Positions 31,509-45,131 of a stretch of DNA of 64,000 bases are shown here, in pieces. Each line of letters opens with the position of its first letter. Position 1 is the first letter of the stretch. Under the pieces are notes generated by a model, which saw only the letters and a program-made list of their open reading frames with translations, made no database searches and was not told where the DNA came from. The position numbers and the translations under genes are program-made. Origin of the DNA: Embleya hyalina (lineage in GTDB: Bacteria; Actinomycetota; Actinomycetes; Streptomycetales; Streptomycetaceae); the NCBI RefSeq assembly GCF_003967355.1, contig NZ_BIFH01000015.1:1-64000 (forward strand), read 5' to 3'.

Positions 31509-31537
31509 AGACTACCTACCACAGCAGCAGAGGTCAA
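31509..31537 (-). promoter_or_regulatory. str operon promoter (TTGACC-17-TAGTCT)
   Basis: On the minus strand TTGACC (31532-31537) and TAGTCT (31509-31514) are separated by 17 bp: an almost ideal HrdB-class promoter. Transcription should begin near 31502 and run through rpsL-rpsG-fusA-tuf. Confidence 0.85.
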
Positions 31538-31573
31538 AGCGAAAAGAAAGACCCCCGCCACGACACGGAATCC

Positions 31574-31598
31574 GGTGCTCTCACGCTGGTGGAGCACC
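31574..31598 (-). terminator. Hairpin between the DUF4190 gene and the str promoter
   Basis: GGTGCTC (31574-31580) pairs with GAGCACC (31592-31598). It lies 109 bp after the upstream gene's stop and just before the str -35 element; a T-rich stretch follows on the minus strand at 31538-31552. It probably insulates the str promoter from upstream transcription. Confidence 0.5.
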
Positions 31599-31706
31599 GA
31601 TTCGCTCGGGCCGATATGTCACTCTCCGGGCCCCACCGTACCCGGCATCGCGGCAAGAGGCGAACGAGCGCACGGGGCCGCTCCCCCGGGCGGGCCGGGC
31701 GTCGGG

Positions 31707-32240
31707 TCAGCGCACGCCGCACCCTCCGACGAGCAGGCCGAGGTAGTCCGAATACCCGTGCCCGTGCCCGGAATCCACGACGAGCACCACGACGACCAGC
31801 GCGAGCACCGCCATCCCGATCCAGCCGAGCACCACGCCGGCGATCGCCATGCCGCGGCCCTCCTGGCCGGTGCGGGCGGTCTGGGCCAGGGCTATGTGCC
31901 CGAAGATCACCGCGAGCAGGCTGCCGAGCCAGTAGATCCAGACGATGCCCAGGATCATCGACGCGATGGCCAGGCCGTTGGTGCCGGGCTGGGGCAGATG
32001 GCCGCCGTAGCCGGGGTACTGGTGGTAGCCGTGGGCATAGGGCTGCGGGCCGTACGGAGCCTGCGGATCGTAGGGCTGCCCGTAGGACGGTCCGTACGGC
32101 GCCTGGCCGTAGGGCGGCCCGTACGGCGCGTACCCGTAGCCGTACGCCTGCTCGCCCTGGGCGTCGTAGGCGTCCCGCGGGTCGCCGGCGGGGCGGTCGC
32201 CGGAGGAGCCGTACGGGCCGGGCCCGCCGGGGGTGCTCAT
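31707..32240 (-). CDS. DUF4190 membrane protein with Tyr/Pro/Gly repeats
   Basis: 177 residues from the ATG at 32240 (MSTPGGPGPYGSSG), with GGAG six bases upstream. Residues about 25-95 are a low-complexity segment of PYG-type repeats (PPYGQAPYGPSYGQPY). A DUF4190 domain follows with two hydrophobic helices (GLAIASMILGIVWIYWLGSL and AIAGVVLGWIGMAVLALVVV). The role is unknown; the disordered Tyr/Pro tail facing the cytoplasm is typical of actinobacterial cell-envelope proteins. It stands alone between rpoC and the str operon. Confidence 0.85.
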   Translation of the reverse strand: MSTPGGPGPYGSSGDRPAGDPRDAYDAQGEQAYGYGYAPYGPPYGQAPYGPSYGQPYDPQAPYGPQPYAHGYHQYPGYGGHLPQPGTNGLAIASMILGIVWIYWLGSLLAVIFGHIALAQTARTGQEGRGMAIAGVVLGWIGMAVLALVVVVLVVDSGHGHGYSDYLGLLVGGCGVR

Positions 32241-32336
32241 GGGGTTCTCCCGGGATGCGACGGAGCGTTGAGAGCATCGTCGCACCCCGGGAGCCCCCGT
32301 GGAGAGTCCTTCGCACACCCGGGTCCGGACATGCGG

Positions 32337-32368
32337 CAGGGCCGCCACCCCGAAGGATGGCGGCCCTG
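32337..32368 (-). terminator. Terminator hairpin after rpoC
   Basis: CAGGGCCGCCA (32337-32347) pairs perfectly with TGGCGGCCCTG (32358-32368) around a 10-nt loop, 17 bp after the rpoC stop. No T-tract. Confidence 0.7.
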
Positions 32369-32385
32369 TCCGGTACCGGGACGGA

Positions 32386-36261
<3,876 letters not shown>

Positions 36262-36397
36262 TGTTTCGTCAATCCCTCTTTCGGGGTTTGGTCCCGGCGG
36301 TCACGACGGGGGCTGCCGTGTCCACCAGTGTGTGTCTTCATCAGGACTGGGGTCGAAATCCCGGGTCCGGCCTCGCGGCCGGACCCGGGAGGGAGCC

Positions 36398-39300
36398 TCA
36401 GACCTCTTCGACGCTGCTCGGCTCGCGCCGCGACAGGTCGATTCCAAGCTCCTCCGCAGCGCGGAAGACGTCCTCGTCGGTGTCGCGCATCTCGATCGAC
36501 ATACCGTCGCTGGAGAGGACCTCCACGTTGAGGCAGAGCGACTGCATCTCCTTGATGAGCACCTTGAAGGACTCGGGGATGCCCGGCTCCGGGATGTTCT
36601 CGCCCTTGACGATCGCCTCGTACACCTTCACGCGGCCGAGGACGTCGTCGGACTTGATGGTCAGCAGTTCCTGGAGGGCGTAGGCGGCACCGTATGCCTC
36701 GAGCGCCCACACCTCCATCTCACCGAAGCGCTGGCCACCGAACTGGGCCTTACCACCCAGCGGCTGCTGGGTGATCATCGAGTAGGGACCGGTCGACCGG
36801 GCGTGCAGCTTGTCGTCGACCAGGTGGTGCAGCTTGAGGATGTACATGTAGCCGACCGAGACCGGGTGCGGGAACGGCTCGCCGGAGCGGCCGTCGTACA
36901 TCTTCGCCTTGCCGGTGCCGTCGATCAGCCGGACACCGTCACGGGTCTTGTTGGTCGAGTCGAGGAGACCGGTGATCTCCTCCTCGCGCGCGCCGTCGAA
37001 GACCGGGGTGGCGACGTTGGTGCCGGGGGCACCCTGGTCGGCCGCGATCGCCCGGAGGCGACCCTTCCAGTCCTCGTCGTCGCCCTCGACGCTCCAGCCG
37101 GTCTTGGCGATCCAGCCGAGGTGCGTCTCCAGGACCTGGCCCGGGTTCATCCGGGACGGGACACCGAGCGGGTTGAGGATGATGTCGACCGGGGTGCCGT
37201 CCTCCAGGAACGGCATGTCCTCGACCGGCAGGATCTTCGAGATGACGCCCTTGTTGCCGTGGCGACCGGCGAGCTTGTCACCGTCGGTGATCTTGCGCTT
37301 CTGCGCGACGTAGACGCGGACCAGCTGGTTCACGCCCGGCGGCAGCTCGTCGCCGGCCTCGCGGTCGAACACGCGCACGCCGATGACCTTGCCGGACTCG
37401 CCGTGCGGGACCTTGAGCGAGGTGTCGCGCACCTCGCGCGCCTTCTCGCCGAAGATCGCGCGGAGCAGGCGCTCCTCCGGGGTCAGCTCGGTCTCGCCCT
37501 TGGGCGTGACCTTGCCGACCAGGATGTCGCCGGGGACGACGTCGGCGCCGATCCGGATGATGCCGCGCTCGTCCAGGTCGGCGAGGACCTCCTCGGAGAC
37601 GTTCGGGATGTCCCGGGTGATCTCCTCCGGGCCGAGCTTGGTGTCCCGGGCGTCGACCTCGTGCTCCTCGATGTGGATCGAGGAGAGGACGTCGTCCTGC
37701 ACCAGACGCTGCGACAGGATGATCGCGTCTTCGTAGTTGTGGCCCTCCCACGGCATGAACGCCACGAGGAGGTTCTTGCCGAGGGCCATCTCGCCCTCTT
37801 CGGTGCACGGACCGTCGGCCAGCACCTGGCCGGCCTCGACCCGCGCGCCCTCGTCGACGACGACCTTCTGGTTGAAGGACGTGCCCTGGTTGGAGCGCAT
37901 GAACTTCTGCACGCGGTACGTGGTGTACGTCGCGTCGTCGTTCATCACGGTGATGTAGTCGGCCGAGACGTCCTGCACCACGCCGGGCTTCTCGGCGGTG
38001 ATCACGTCGGCGGCGTCGACCGCGGCGCGGTACTCCATGCCGGTGCCCACCAGCGGCGACTCCGCCTTCAGCAGCGGCACCGCCTGGCGCATCATGTTCG
38101 AGCCCATCAGCGCGCGGTTCGCGTCGTCGTGCTCGAGGAACGGGATCATCGCGGTCGCGACCGACACCATCTGGCGCGGCGAGACGTCCATGTAGTCGAC
38201 TTCGTCGCCGGGGATGTAGTCGATCTCGCCGCCGCGGCGACGCACGAGCACACGGGCCTCGGCGAACGAGTCGTCCTCGTTCAGCGGGGCGTTGGCCTGG
38301 GCGATGACGAAGCGGTCCTCCTCGTCGGCCGTCAGGTAGTCGATGCCGTCGGTGACCCGGCCCTCGACGACCTTGCGGTACGGCGTCTCGACGAAGCCGA
38401 ACGCGTTGACCCGGCCGTAGGAGGCGAGCGAGCCGATCAGGCCGATGTTCGGGCCTTCGGGGGTCTCGATCGGGCACATGCGGCCGTAGTGCGACGGGTG
38501 CACGTCGCGGACCTCGAAGCCGGCCCGCTCGCGCGAGAGGCCACCGGGGCCGAGCGCGGACAGACGACGCTTGTGGGTCAGGCCCGACAGCGGGTTCGTC
38601 TGGTCCATGAACTGCGACAGCTGGCTGGTGCCGAAGAACTCCTTGATGGAGGCGACGACCGGCCGGATGTTGATCAGCGTCTGCGGCGTGATCGCCTCGA
38701 CGTCCTGGGTGGTCATGCGCTCGCGGACGACGCGCTCCATCCGGGCCAGGCCGGTACGGACCTGGTTCTGGATGAGCTCGCCGACGTTGCGCAGGCGACG
38801 GTTGCCGAAGTGGTCGATGTCGTCGACCTCGACCACGATCTCCTGGCCCGACGCGCCTTCCATGGCCTCTTCGCCGGCGTGCAGCTTGACCAGGTACTTG
38901 ATGGTCGCGATGACGTCTTCGACGGTCATGACGCCGGCGTCCAGCGCCTGCTCGACCCCGAGCTTCTTGTTCACCTTGTAGCGGCCGACCTTGGCGAGGT
39001 CGTAGCGCTTCGGGTTGAAGTAGAGGTTCTCGAGCAGGGTCTGCGCGGCCTCGCGGGTCGGCGGCTCCCCCGGACGCAGCTTGCGGTAGATGTCGAGCAG
39101 CGCGTCGTCCTGGCCCTGGGTGTGGTCCTTCTCCAGGGTCTGGCGCATCGACTCGTACTGGCCGAACTCCTCGAGGATCTGGGAGTCGGTCCAGCCAAGC
39201 GCCTTGAGCAGCACGGTGACGCTCTGCTTGCGCTTGCGGTCGATGCGGACACCGACGGTGTCGCGCTTGTCGATCTCCAGCTCCAGCCAGGCGCCGCGCG

Positions 39301-39877
39301 AGGGGATCACCTTCGCGCTGAAGATGTCCTTGTCGGACGTCTTGTCGACCTGGCTGTCGAAGTAGACACCCGGCGAGCGGACCAGCTGGGACACCACGAC
39401 ACGCTCGGTGCCGTTGATGATGAAGGTGCCCTTGTTGGTCATGAGCGGGAAGTCGCCCATGAAGACCGTCTGGCTCTTGATCTCGCCGGTCTCGTTGTTG
39501 GTGAACTCGGCCGTGACGAACAGCGGCGCCGAGTAGGTGAAGTCGCGCTCCTTGCACTCCTCGATGGAGTTCTTCGGAGGCTCGAACCGGTGGTCCCGGA
39601 ACGTCAGGGACATCGAACCGGAGAAGTCCTCGATCGGCGAGATCTCTTCGAAGATCTCTTCGAGGCCGGACTTGGTGGGCACATCCTGTCCGCCCGCGAG
39701 GGCGGCCTCGACCCGTGCCTTCCACGCACTGTTGCCGAGCAGCCAGTCGAAGCTCTCGGTCTGCAACGCGAGAAGGTTCGGAACCTCCAGGGGTTCCCTG
39801 ATCTTGGCGAAGGAGATGCGGAGCGGGGCAGTGGCGGCGCCGGGGTTGGTAGCGGAGGCGGTGCGCGAGGCGGCCAA
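36398..39877 (-). CDS. rpoB: DNA-directed RNA polymerase beta subunit
   Basis: 1159 residues starting at the TTG at 39877 ([19 protein letters not shown]), with GAAGGA seven bases upstream; a TTG start is also annotated in streptomycetes. Conserved blocks include [20 protein letters not shown] and [20 protein letters not shown]. The rifampicin-binding cluster reads [15 protein letters not shown] then [15 protein letters not shown]. The residues equivalent to E. coli D516, H526 and S531 are present, but N518 is replaced by Thr (codon ACG at about 38608). It has its own promoter at 39971-39999. Confidence 0.98.
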   Translation of the reverse strand: MAASRTASATNPGAATAPLRISFAKIREPLEVPNLLALQTESFDWLLGNSAWKARVEAALAGGQDVPTKSGLEEIFEEISPIEDFSGSMSLTFRDHRFEPPKNSIEECKERDFTYSAPLFVTAEFTNNETGEIKSQTVFMGDFPLMTNKGTFIINGTERVVVSQLVRSPGVYFDSQVDKTSDKDIFSAKVIPSRGAWLELEIDKRDTVGVRIDRKRKQSVTVLLKALGWTDSQILEEFGQYESMRQTLEKDHTQGQDDALLDIYRKLRPGEPPTREAAQTLLENLYFNPKRYDLAKVGRYKVNKKLGVEQALDAGVMTVEDVIATIKYLVKLHAGEEAMEGASGQEIVVEVDDIDHFGNRRLRNVGELIQNQVRTGLARMERVVRERMTTQDVEAITPQTLINIRPVVASIKEFFGTSQLSQFMDQTNPLSGLTHKRRLSALGPGGLSRERAGFEVRDVHPSHYGRMCPIETPEGPNIGLIGSLASYGRVNAFGFVETPYRKVVEGRVTDGIDYLTADEEDRFVIAQANAPLNEDDSFAEARVLVRRRGGEIDYIPGDEVDYMDVSPRQMVSVATAMIPFLEHDDANRALMGSNMMRQAVPLLKAESPLVGTGMEYRAAVDAADVITAEKPGVVQDVSADYITVMNDDATYTTYRVQKFMRSNQGTSFNQKVVVDEGARVEAGQVLADGPCTEEGEMALGKNLLVAFMPWEGHNYEDAIILSQRLVQDDVLSSIHIEEHEVDARDTKLGPEEITRDIPNVSEEVLADLDERGIIRIGADVVPGDILVGKVTPKGETELTPEERLLRAIFGEKAREVRDTSLKVPHGESGKVIGVRVFDREAGDELPPGVNQLVRVYVAQKRKITDGDKLAGRHGNKGVISKILPVEDMPFLEDGTPVDIILNPLGVPSRMNPGQVLETHLGWIAKTGWSVEGDDEDWKGRLRAIAADQGAPGTNVATPVFDGAREEEITGLLDSTNKTRDGVRLIDGTGKAKMYDGRSGEPFPHPVSVGYMYILKLHHLVDDKLHARSTGPYSMITQQPLGGKAQFGGQRFGEMEVWALEAYGAAYALQELLTIKSDDVLGRVKVYEAIVKGENIPEPGIPESFKVLIKEMQSLCLNVEVLSSDGMSIEMRDTDEDVFRAAEELGIDLSRREPSSVEEV

Positions 39878-40490
39878 GAGGGGTCCTTCCGAGGGCTCGG
39901 ACTCACTATGCGCATACTGGACGGCCCGGGTTCATACACCGGGATAAGTCAATAGGCAGCGCAAAGGGTCAGTGTAGCCACAAGGCACACCGCTGTCCAG
40001 CCCCTATGAAGGGCCGGTCCACCACCCGGATTCGTGAACCATCCGGCAACCGTGCTTCAGGGGTGCGTCCGAAGAATTGCGCGCCCCGATCCGTTCGTCA
40101 AGGGGTTGCTTTCCCCCTGACAGCCGACGGAACCCTTCCGAGCGCCGAGAAAACCGGACCTCCGTCCCGAACTCGCGGCCTGCGGCGAGAGTCTCGTCAC
40201 AGCGGCCGACCGAGTTGGCGAGAAGCCTCGGGAAGCCGGAAAAACACGGTAGACCGCCGGTCCGACAACGCCCGGACGGCGCGCTTCGAACCGGCGGCGC
40301 GCGCCGTGGCGCACGCCCTCGGCGAGGGCACAACGACGCTGGTGCGCGGGGGTTCGGCGACTGCTCAGGGTGTTGGGAGTATCACCCTTTCGGGCGAGGC
40401 CGATCGGGGCGTATCGGGCGCCGCGCGACCCCTTCCGACGGCCCGCCGGAGCCGGCCGACCGGGTACGGGCGAGCCCGAAACCGGCCCCG
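39878..40490 (-). promoter_or_regulatory. rplL-rpoB intergenic region and rpoB promoter
   Basis: Most of a 683-bp gap with no credible gene. A strong minus-strand promoter, TGGACA (39994-39999), 17-bp spacer, TACACT (39971-39976), predicts a start near 39964 and an rpoB leader of about 87 nt. The remaining ~490 bp between it and the rplL terminator shows no ORF with homology and no second clear promoter. Confidence 0.8.
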
Positions 40491-40532
40491 AAAAGCCCGA
40501 AGGCGACCGCCCTGACGGACGATCGCCTTCGG
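40491..40532 (-). terminator. Terminator after rplL
   Basis: CCGAAGGCGA (40497-40506) pairs with TCGCCTTCGG (40523-40532); on the minus strand it is followed by GCTTTTCGG (T-tract 40491-40494). It separates rplJ-rplL from rpoB-rpoC, which explains the independent rpoB promoter. Confidence 0.8.
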
Positions 40533-40560
40533 TGATGCCGCCCGGATGGGCGGCGTCGAA

Positions 40561-40941
40561 TTACTTGACCTCGACCGAGGCGCCGGCGCCTTCGAGGGCA
40601 GCCTTCGCCTTCTCGGCGGCCTCCTTCGAGACCTTCTCCAGGAGCGCCTTGGGGGCGGAGTCCACGAGGTCCTTGGCCTCCTTCAGACCGAGGCTCGTGA
40701 GCGCGCGCACCTCCTTGATGACCTGGATCTTCTTGTCGCCGGCACCCGTGAGGATGACGTCGAACTCGTCCTGCTCCTCGACGGCGTCGGCGACGACGCC
40801 CGGGCCGGCGGGGCCCGCGACGGCGACCGGGGCGGCGGCCTTGACGTCGAAGGTCTCCTCGAACAGCTTCACGAAGTCCGCGAGCTGGATGAGGGGCATG
40901 GCCTTGAACTCTTCGATGAGCTCTTCGTGGGTGAGCGCCAT
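40561..40941 (-). CDS. rplL: 50S ribosomal protein L7/L12
   Basis: The stalk protein that recruits GTPase factors. 126 residues: N-terminal dimerisation domain ([20 protein letters not shown]), an Ala/Pro/Gly hinge, and the globular C-terminal domain with [20 protein letters not shown]. It follows rplJ by 93 bp. Confidence 0.97.
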   Translation of the reverse strand: MALTHEELIEEFKAMPLIQLADFVKLFEETFDVKAAAPVAVAGPAGPGVVADAVEEQDEFDVILTGAGDKKIQVIKEVRALTSLGLKEAKDLVDSAPKALLEKVSKEAAEKAKAALEGAGASVEVK

Positions 40942-41034
40942 GATCGGCGGTCCTTCCTGATCAATTCGGCTGGTGCCGGGTGGTGTGGATGGGCGGGGGC
41001 GCTGCCCCCGGCGACGTCGGTCGCGACTGCCGGA

Positions 41035-41598
41035 CTACTCGGCGGTCTCGGCCTCCGCGGCGGGAGCCGGCTCGCCGGCACCGCCCTGCTCGACCTTCGC
41101 CCGAAGCGCGTCCGCGGTGCGGACGAACTGCGAGAGCGGAGCCTGGAAGGTCGCCGCGGCCTTGGCCATGGAACCCTTCATGGCACCCGCCAGCTTGGCG
41201 AGCAGCACCTCGCGGGACTCGAGGTCCGCGAGCTTCTTGATCTCGTCGGCGCTGAGCGCCTTGCCCTCAAGGACGCCGCCCTTGATGACGAGAAGGGGGT
41301 TCGCCTTGGCGAAGTCACGCAGGCTCTTCGCGGCCTCCACGGGGTCACCCGTGACGAACGCGATCGCGGACGGGCCCTCGAGGAGGTCGTCCAGCTGATC
41401 GATGCCCGCCTCGTTGGCGGCGATCTTGGTCAGCGTGTTCTTCACCACGGCGTACTGCGCGTTCTCACCGAGCGAACGACGCAGCTCCTTGAGCTGCGCG
41501 ACGGTGAGCCCGCGGTACTCGGTCAGCACTGCGGCGTTCGAGTCACGGAACTGGTCCGTGAGCTCGGCGACCGCGGCCGCCTTGTCGGGCCTCGCCAT
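41035..41598 (-). CDS. rplJ: 50S ribosomal protein L10
   Basis: L10 anchors the L7/L12 dimers and, in many bacteria, represses its own mRNA by binding the leader. 187 residues from the ATG at 41598: [20 protein letters not shown] and [27 protein letters not shown] lies eight bases upstream. The leader (about 270 nt) contains the terminator-like stem at 41700-41730. Confidence 0.97.
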   Translation of the reverse strand: MARPDKAAAVAELTDQFRDSNAAVLTEYRGLTVAQLKELRRSLGENAQYAVVKNTLTKIAANEAGIDQLDDLLEGPSAIAFVTGDPVEAAKSLRDFAKANPLLVIKGGVLEGKALSADEIKKLADLESREVLLAKLAGAMKGSMAKAAATFQAPLSQFVRTADALRAKVEQGGAGEPAPAAEAETAE

Positions 41599-41699
41599 AG
41601 GGCTGGCCTCCTTCCGCGATGCGATTGCCGGTCGACCGTGGCGGTCGACCTGTGCCGGATGAATTCGCCGGTCCGCGGGGCGGAAGGGGTCCACACACG

Positions 41700-41730
41700 A
41701 AAAACGCCCCGGCGCAGGCGCACGGGGCGT
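41700..41730 (-). promoter_or_regulatory. Terminator-like attenuator in the rplJ leader
   Basis: On the minus strand ACGCCCC (41724-41730) pairs with GGGGCGT (41704-41710) and is followed by a run of five T (41700-41704 as A on the plus strand). The structure lies 101 nt before the rplJ start codon and about 140 nt into the predicted transcript. This position fits the known L10-leader family, in which L10-(L12) binding regulates rplJL. An alternative anti-terminator pairing was not worked out. Confidence 0.65.
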
Positions 41731-41876
41731 ACATCCTCGATCCACACGGCATCCGCATGTATCGGGGGCAACGTCTCACGTTCACACCTGCGCAGGCCGT
41801 CCGCGATGCGGAACCTTCGTTTGTCGACCCGCCTTGCGGCACGACGACAACGACCGACGGTCTTTGGCTTGGGGTA

Positions 41877-41906
41877 AAGGTACGCGACGGCACTCGTTCG
41901 GAGCAA
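41877..41906 (-). promoter_or_regulatory. rplJL promoter (TTGCTC-18-TACCTT)
   Basis: On the minus strand TTGCTC (41901-41906) and TACCTT (41877-41882) are 18 bp apart. It lies between the rplA terminator and the rplJ leader structure. This accounts for most of the otherwise empty 429-bp gap 41599-42027. Confidence 0.6.
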
Positions 41907-41974
41907 ATCGGTTTCCGTCGGGCGGCCGGCGCGGGCCTCGCCGGCCGCCCGGGCGACGCCGGGGCCGGACGTGC

Positions 41975-42010
41975 CGAGGCCCGGCACCCCGTGTGGGGTG
42001 CCGGGCCTCG
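41975..42010 (-). terminator. Terminator after rplA
   Basis: A perfect 16-bp stem, 41975-41990 with 41995-42010, closed by GTGT, 17 bp after the rplA stop. It is very stable but without a T-tract. Confidence 0.75.
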
Positions 42011-42027
42011 TTCGCGTGCGGGGCGGA

Positions 42028-42744
42028 TCAGACCGCCTCTTCCTCCACCAGGAGGTTGCGGGTGCGGTTGGGGTCGACCTGGATGCCGGGGCCCATCGTG
42101 GTCGAGACGCCGACCTTCTTGATGTAGCGACCCTTGGCGGCCGACGGCTTCGCGCGGAGCACCTCTTCGAGGGCGGCGGCGTAGTTCTCGACGAGCTGCG
42201 CGTCGTCGAACGTCGTCTTGCCGATGATGAAGTGCAGGTTCGAGTGCTTGTCGACGCGGAACTCGATCTTGCCGCCCTTGATCTCGTTCACGGCCTTCGC
42301 CACGTCGGGCGTGACCGTGCCGGTCTTCGGGTTGGGCATCAGACCACGCGGGCCGAGCACGCGGCCCAGGCGGCCGACCTTGCCCATGAGGTCCGGGGTG
42401 GCGACGACGGCGTCGAAGTCGAGCCGACCCTTGGCGACCTCGTCGATGAGTTCGTCGGAGCCGACGATGTCGGCGCCGGCGGCCTTGGCAGCCTCGGCAC
42501 GGTCACCGGTCGCGAAGACCAGGACCCGGGCGGTCTTGCCGGTGCCGTGCGGGAGGATGACCGTGCTGCGGACCATCTGGTCGGCCTTGCGCGGGTCGAC
42601 GCCCAGGCGCATGGCCACCTCGACGGTGCCGGCGAACTTGGTGGGCGAGGTCTCCTTGGCCAGACGAACGGCCTCGAGCGGCGAGTAGAGACGCTCGTGG
42701 TCGACCTTGGTGTCGGCCTCGCGGTAGGACTTGCTGCGCTTCAC
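42028..42744 (-). CDS. rplA: 50S ribosomal protein L1
   Basis: L1 forms the mobile E-site stalk and is the rplKA repressor in E. coli. 238 residues from a [23 protein letters not shown], with the signature [20 protein letters not shown] and [15 protein letters not shown] lies six bases upstream. It follows rplK by 133 bp. Confidence 0.97.
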   Translation of the reverse strand: MKRSKSYREADTKVDHERLYSPLEAVRLAKETSPTKFAGTVEVAMRLGVDPRKADQMVRSTVILPHGTGKTARVLVFATGDRAEAAKAAGADIVGSDELIDEVAKGRLDFDAVVATPDLMGKVGRLGRVLGPRGLMPNPKTGTVTPDVAKAVNEIKGGKIEFRVDKHSNLHFIIGKTTFDDAQLVENYAAALEEVLRAKPSAAKGRYIKKVGVSTTMGPGIQVDPNRTRNLLVEEEAV

Positions 42745-42877
42745 TGAAAGCTCCTGGAATTCTGAAAGGAGTTGTGGTGGGAGCGGGTCGCGCGGACCCT
42801 TCCACTCCGCGAGTCGGTGGGCGTTCGCACACCTTCTCGCGCTGTTTCGGTACTGCCGGCGTGCTGCGGGGGCTGGA

Positions 42878-43312
42878 TCAGCCCTCGACCGTGATGCCCA
42901 TCGAACGCGCGGTGCCGGAGATGATCTTCTCGGCGGCGTCGAGGTCGTTGGCGTTCAGGTCGGCCATCTTGGTCTGCGCGATGCCGCGGACCTGCTCGCG
43001 AGAGATCTTCGCGACCTTGGTCTTGTGCGGCTCGCCCGAGCCCTTCTCGACACCGGCGGCCTTGAGGATCAGGCGCGCGGCCGGCGGCGTCTTCGTCACG
43101 AAGGTGAAGGAGCGGTCTTCGTAGACCGAGATCTCCACCGGGACGATGTCGCCACGCTGCGACTCGGTCGCCGCGTTGTAGGCCTTGCAGAACTCCATGA
43201 TGTTGACGCCGTGCTGACCCAGCGCGGGGCCGACCGGCGGGGCCGGCGTGGCTGCGCCGGCCTTGATCTGCAGCTTGATGATCGCTGACAGCTTCTTCTT
43301 CTTGGGAGGCAT
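42878..43312 (-). CDS. rplK: 50S ribosomal protein L11
   Basis: L11 forms the GTPase-associated centre, the thiostrepton site, and is needed for RelA activation. 144 residues from the ATG at 43312: [20 protein letters not shown], then [20 protein letters not shown] and [20 protein letters not shown]. The ribosome-binding site is weak. The 172-bp gap to nusG has a 6-bp CCCCGG/CCGGGG hairpin at 43451-43466 and a TGGACA hexamer but no complete promoter. Confidence 0.97.
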   Translation of the reverse strand: MPPKKKKLSAIIKLQIKAGAATPAPPVGPALGQHGVNIMEFCKAYNAATESQRGDIVPVEISVYEDRSFTFVTKTPPAARLILKAAGVEKGSGEPHKTKVAKISREQVRGIAQTKMADLNANDLDAAEKIISGTARSMGITVEG

Positions 43313-43484
43313 TTTTTCCGGGTCCTTCGACGAGATGTACGTCCCGATCACCACGCGGAGCGCGGACGTGTTCGGGCCCGCCACGCGGTGCGGCGCCCAC
43401 TCAACGATAACCACCGTTGTGAGGGCGCCTTGTCCACCACCCGGATGCGACCCCGGCGAACCGGGGCCCCACCAGGGGGAAGTA

Positions 43485-44351
43485 TCAGTTCTTCTGGATC
43501 TGGTTGAACGAGAGCTCGACCGGCGTCTCGCGCCCGAAGATCTCCACCAGGCCCTTGACCTTCTGCGAGTCGGCGTTGATCTCGTTGATCGTCGCCTGCA
43601 GCGTCGCGAAGGGGCCGTCGATGACGGTGACCGAGTCGCCGACCTCGAAGTCGAGCACCTTGACCTCGGTGGTGCTCTTGGCGCCGCTGCCGCCGCCGGT
43701 CGCCTTCTCCTCCTCGGGGGCGAGGATCTTGACGACCTCGTCGAGGGTGAGCGGGAAGGGCTCGTGCGCGTTGCCGACGAAGCCGGTGACACCGGGGGTG
43801 TTCCGCACGGCGCCCCACGACTCGTTGGTCAGGTCCATCCGGACCAGCACGTAGCCGGGGAACTTGTTGCGCTTGACGGTCTTGCGCTGACCGTTCTTGA
43901 TCTCGACGACCTCTTCCTGCGGCACCTCGACCTGGAAGATGTAGTCCTCCATGTTGAGCGAGGTGGTGCGGGACTCGAGGTTGGCCTTCACCCGGTTCTC
44001 GTAGCCGGCGTACGAGTGGATGACGTACCACTCGCCCGGGGCGCGACGGAGTACTTCCTTGAAGTCCTCGACGGGGTCGCCCTCGGGGGCGTCCTCGACG
44101 GCCTCGGCCTCGTCGTCGGAGTCGTCGGCGAACTCGTCGTCTTCGTCTTCGTCGTCGGCGAACTCGGCTTCCGCGCCCTCGGCGTCGTCTTCGCCGACCT
44201 CGGCGTCCTCCACGTCGTCATCGGTGGAGACGGCCGGGGCCTCGGCCGCGTCCTCGAGGGCGATGTCCTCGAGAGCCGCGGCCTCCGCCTGCTCCGACAG
44301 GGTCCCCGTCTCATCGGCGGAGTTGTCGGCGGACAGGTTCGGGTCAGACAC
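43485..44351 (-). CDS. nusG: Transcription termination/antitermination factor NusG
   Basis: Binds RNA polymerase and couples it to ribosomes or Rho. 288 residues. A strongly acidic, low-complexity N-terminal extension of about 105 residues (runs of Asp/Glu/Ala such as [20 protein letters not shown]) precedes the NGN domain ([31 protein letters not shown]). The KOW domain ([20 protein letters not shown]) is joined by a Gly/Ser-containing linker. Long acidic extensions are usual in actinobacterial NusG. GTG start. It lies 64 bp after secE. Confidence 0.97.
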   Translation of the reverse strand: MSDPNLSADNSADETGTLSEQAEAAALEDIALEDAAEAPAVSTDDDVEDAEVGEDDAEGAEAEFADDEDEDDEFADDSDDEAEAVEDAPEGDPVEDFKEVLRRAPGEWYVIHSYAGYENRVKANLESRTTSLNMEDYIFQVEVPQEEVVEIKNGQRKTVKRNKFPGYVLVRMDLTNESWGAVRNTPGVTGFVGNAHEPFPLTLDEVVKILAPEEEKATGGGSGAKSTTEVKVLDFEVGDSVTVIDGPFATLQATINEINADSQKVKGLVEIFGRETPVELSFNQIQKN

Positions 44352-44415
44352 GTTGGGTGCTTCTTCCTGGCTGGGGGTCGAACGGTCGTTGCAGGCGCGC
44401 TGCGAGGGACGGGGC

Positions 44416-44742
44416 TCAGCCGAAGACGGCGAGCGCGGCCTTCGCGAAGGCGAGGTCGAGTCCGTAGACGATTCCGATGATCATCAGACAGAACACGATG
44501 ACCACGGTGGTGTACGTGCTCAGCTCGTTGCGGGTCGGCCAGACGACCTTGCGCAGCTCGGCAATGATCTGCCGGTAGAAGAGAGCCGCCCGCGCGAACA
44601 GGTTTTTCTTCTTCTGCTCCGGCTTGCCCGAGGAGCCCTTCGGGCGATTCGCCCGGCGACCGCCGGGGGGCACGTCGTCGGAGCCGTGGCCATCAGAGCT
44701 GCTGTGCTCAGGCGTAGCCGTGGAGCCGTGGGCCTCCGTCAA
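44416..44742 (-). CDS. secE: Preprotein translocase subunit SecE
   Basis: Single-helix subunit that clamps SecY. 108 residues from a TTG at 44742, preceded by GGTGAGG. This matches the MTEA/VTDA-type N-terminus of relatives; a GTG at 44778 without a ribosome-binding site would add 12 residues. A hydrophilic N-terminal region precedes the conserved amphipathic helix [20 protein letters not shown]. One transmembrane helix ([20 protein letters not shown]) follows. It is first in secE-nusG, 119 bp after tRNA-Trp. A 10-bp palindromic hairpin at 44827-44848 lies between them. Confidence 0.95.
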   Translation of the reverse strand: MTEAHGSTATPEHSSSDGHGSDDVPPGGRRANRPKGSSGKPEQKKKNLFARAALFYRQIIAELRKVVWPTRNELSTYTTVVIVFCLMIIGIVYGLDLAFAKAALAVFG

Positions 44743-44861
44743 CTCGTCCTCACCTGATCCGGTCCGACCGTGGATCACCGACGGGGTTGTCGGCGCCGAC
44801 AGTTTGCGCTGACTGCGTGCACGTCACGGTCGATCCGAGGATCGACCGCTGTCGCACATCG

Positions 44862-44934
44862 CAGGGCACGAGGGACTTGAACCCCCAACCCCCGGTTTTG
44901 GAGACCGGTGCTCTGCCAATTGAGCTAGTGCCCT
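44862..44934 (-). tRNA. tRNA-Trp (anticodon CCA)
   Basis: The minus strand folds into a complete cloverleaf: acceptor AGGGCAC/GTGCCCT, D-arm TAGCTCAATTGGCAGAGC, anticodon loop CTCCAAA giving CCA, and T-arm GGGTTCAAGTCCC. The 3' CCA is not encoded. tRNA-Trp just upstream of secE-nusG is a conserved actinobacterial arrangement. Confidence 0.96.
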
Positions 44935-44947
44935 TCGTTTGGTCATC

Positions 44948-44976
44948 AACCTAGCGGAGTCACCGGCCCGAGAACA
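44948..44976 (-). promoter_or_regulatory. tRNA-Trp promoter (TGTTCT-17-TAGGTT)
   Basis: On the minus strand TAGGTT (44948-44953) lies 14 bases before the mature tRNA 5' end, with TGTTCT (44971-44976) 17 bp further upstream. Transcription would start near 44941, giving a short 5' trailer for RNase P. It may also serve secE-nusG. Confidence 0.6.
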
Positions 44977-45131
44977 CAGGATTTCGGGCGCGGCAGCACG
45001 CAGGTTGGGACCGCCAAGCGTCGAGTGTACGGGGTCGGGTGCGTCAGGTCGAACCCGTGCCGCGACGGTACTCGGTTCGGGTGTTCCCGCGGCGCGGAAT
45101 CGGCGTGCTCCGGACGGGGGCGAATGGGACG

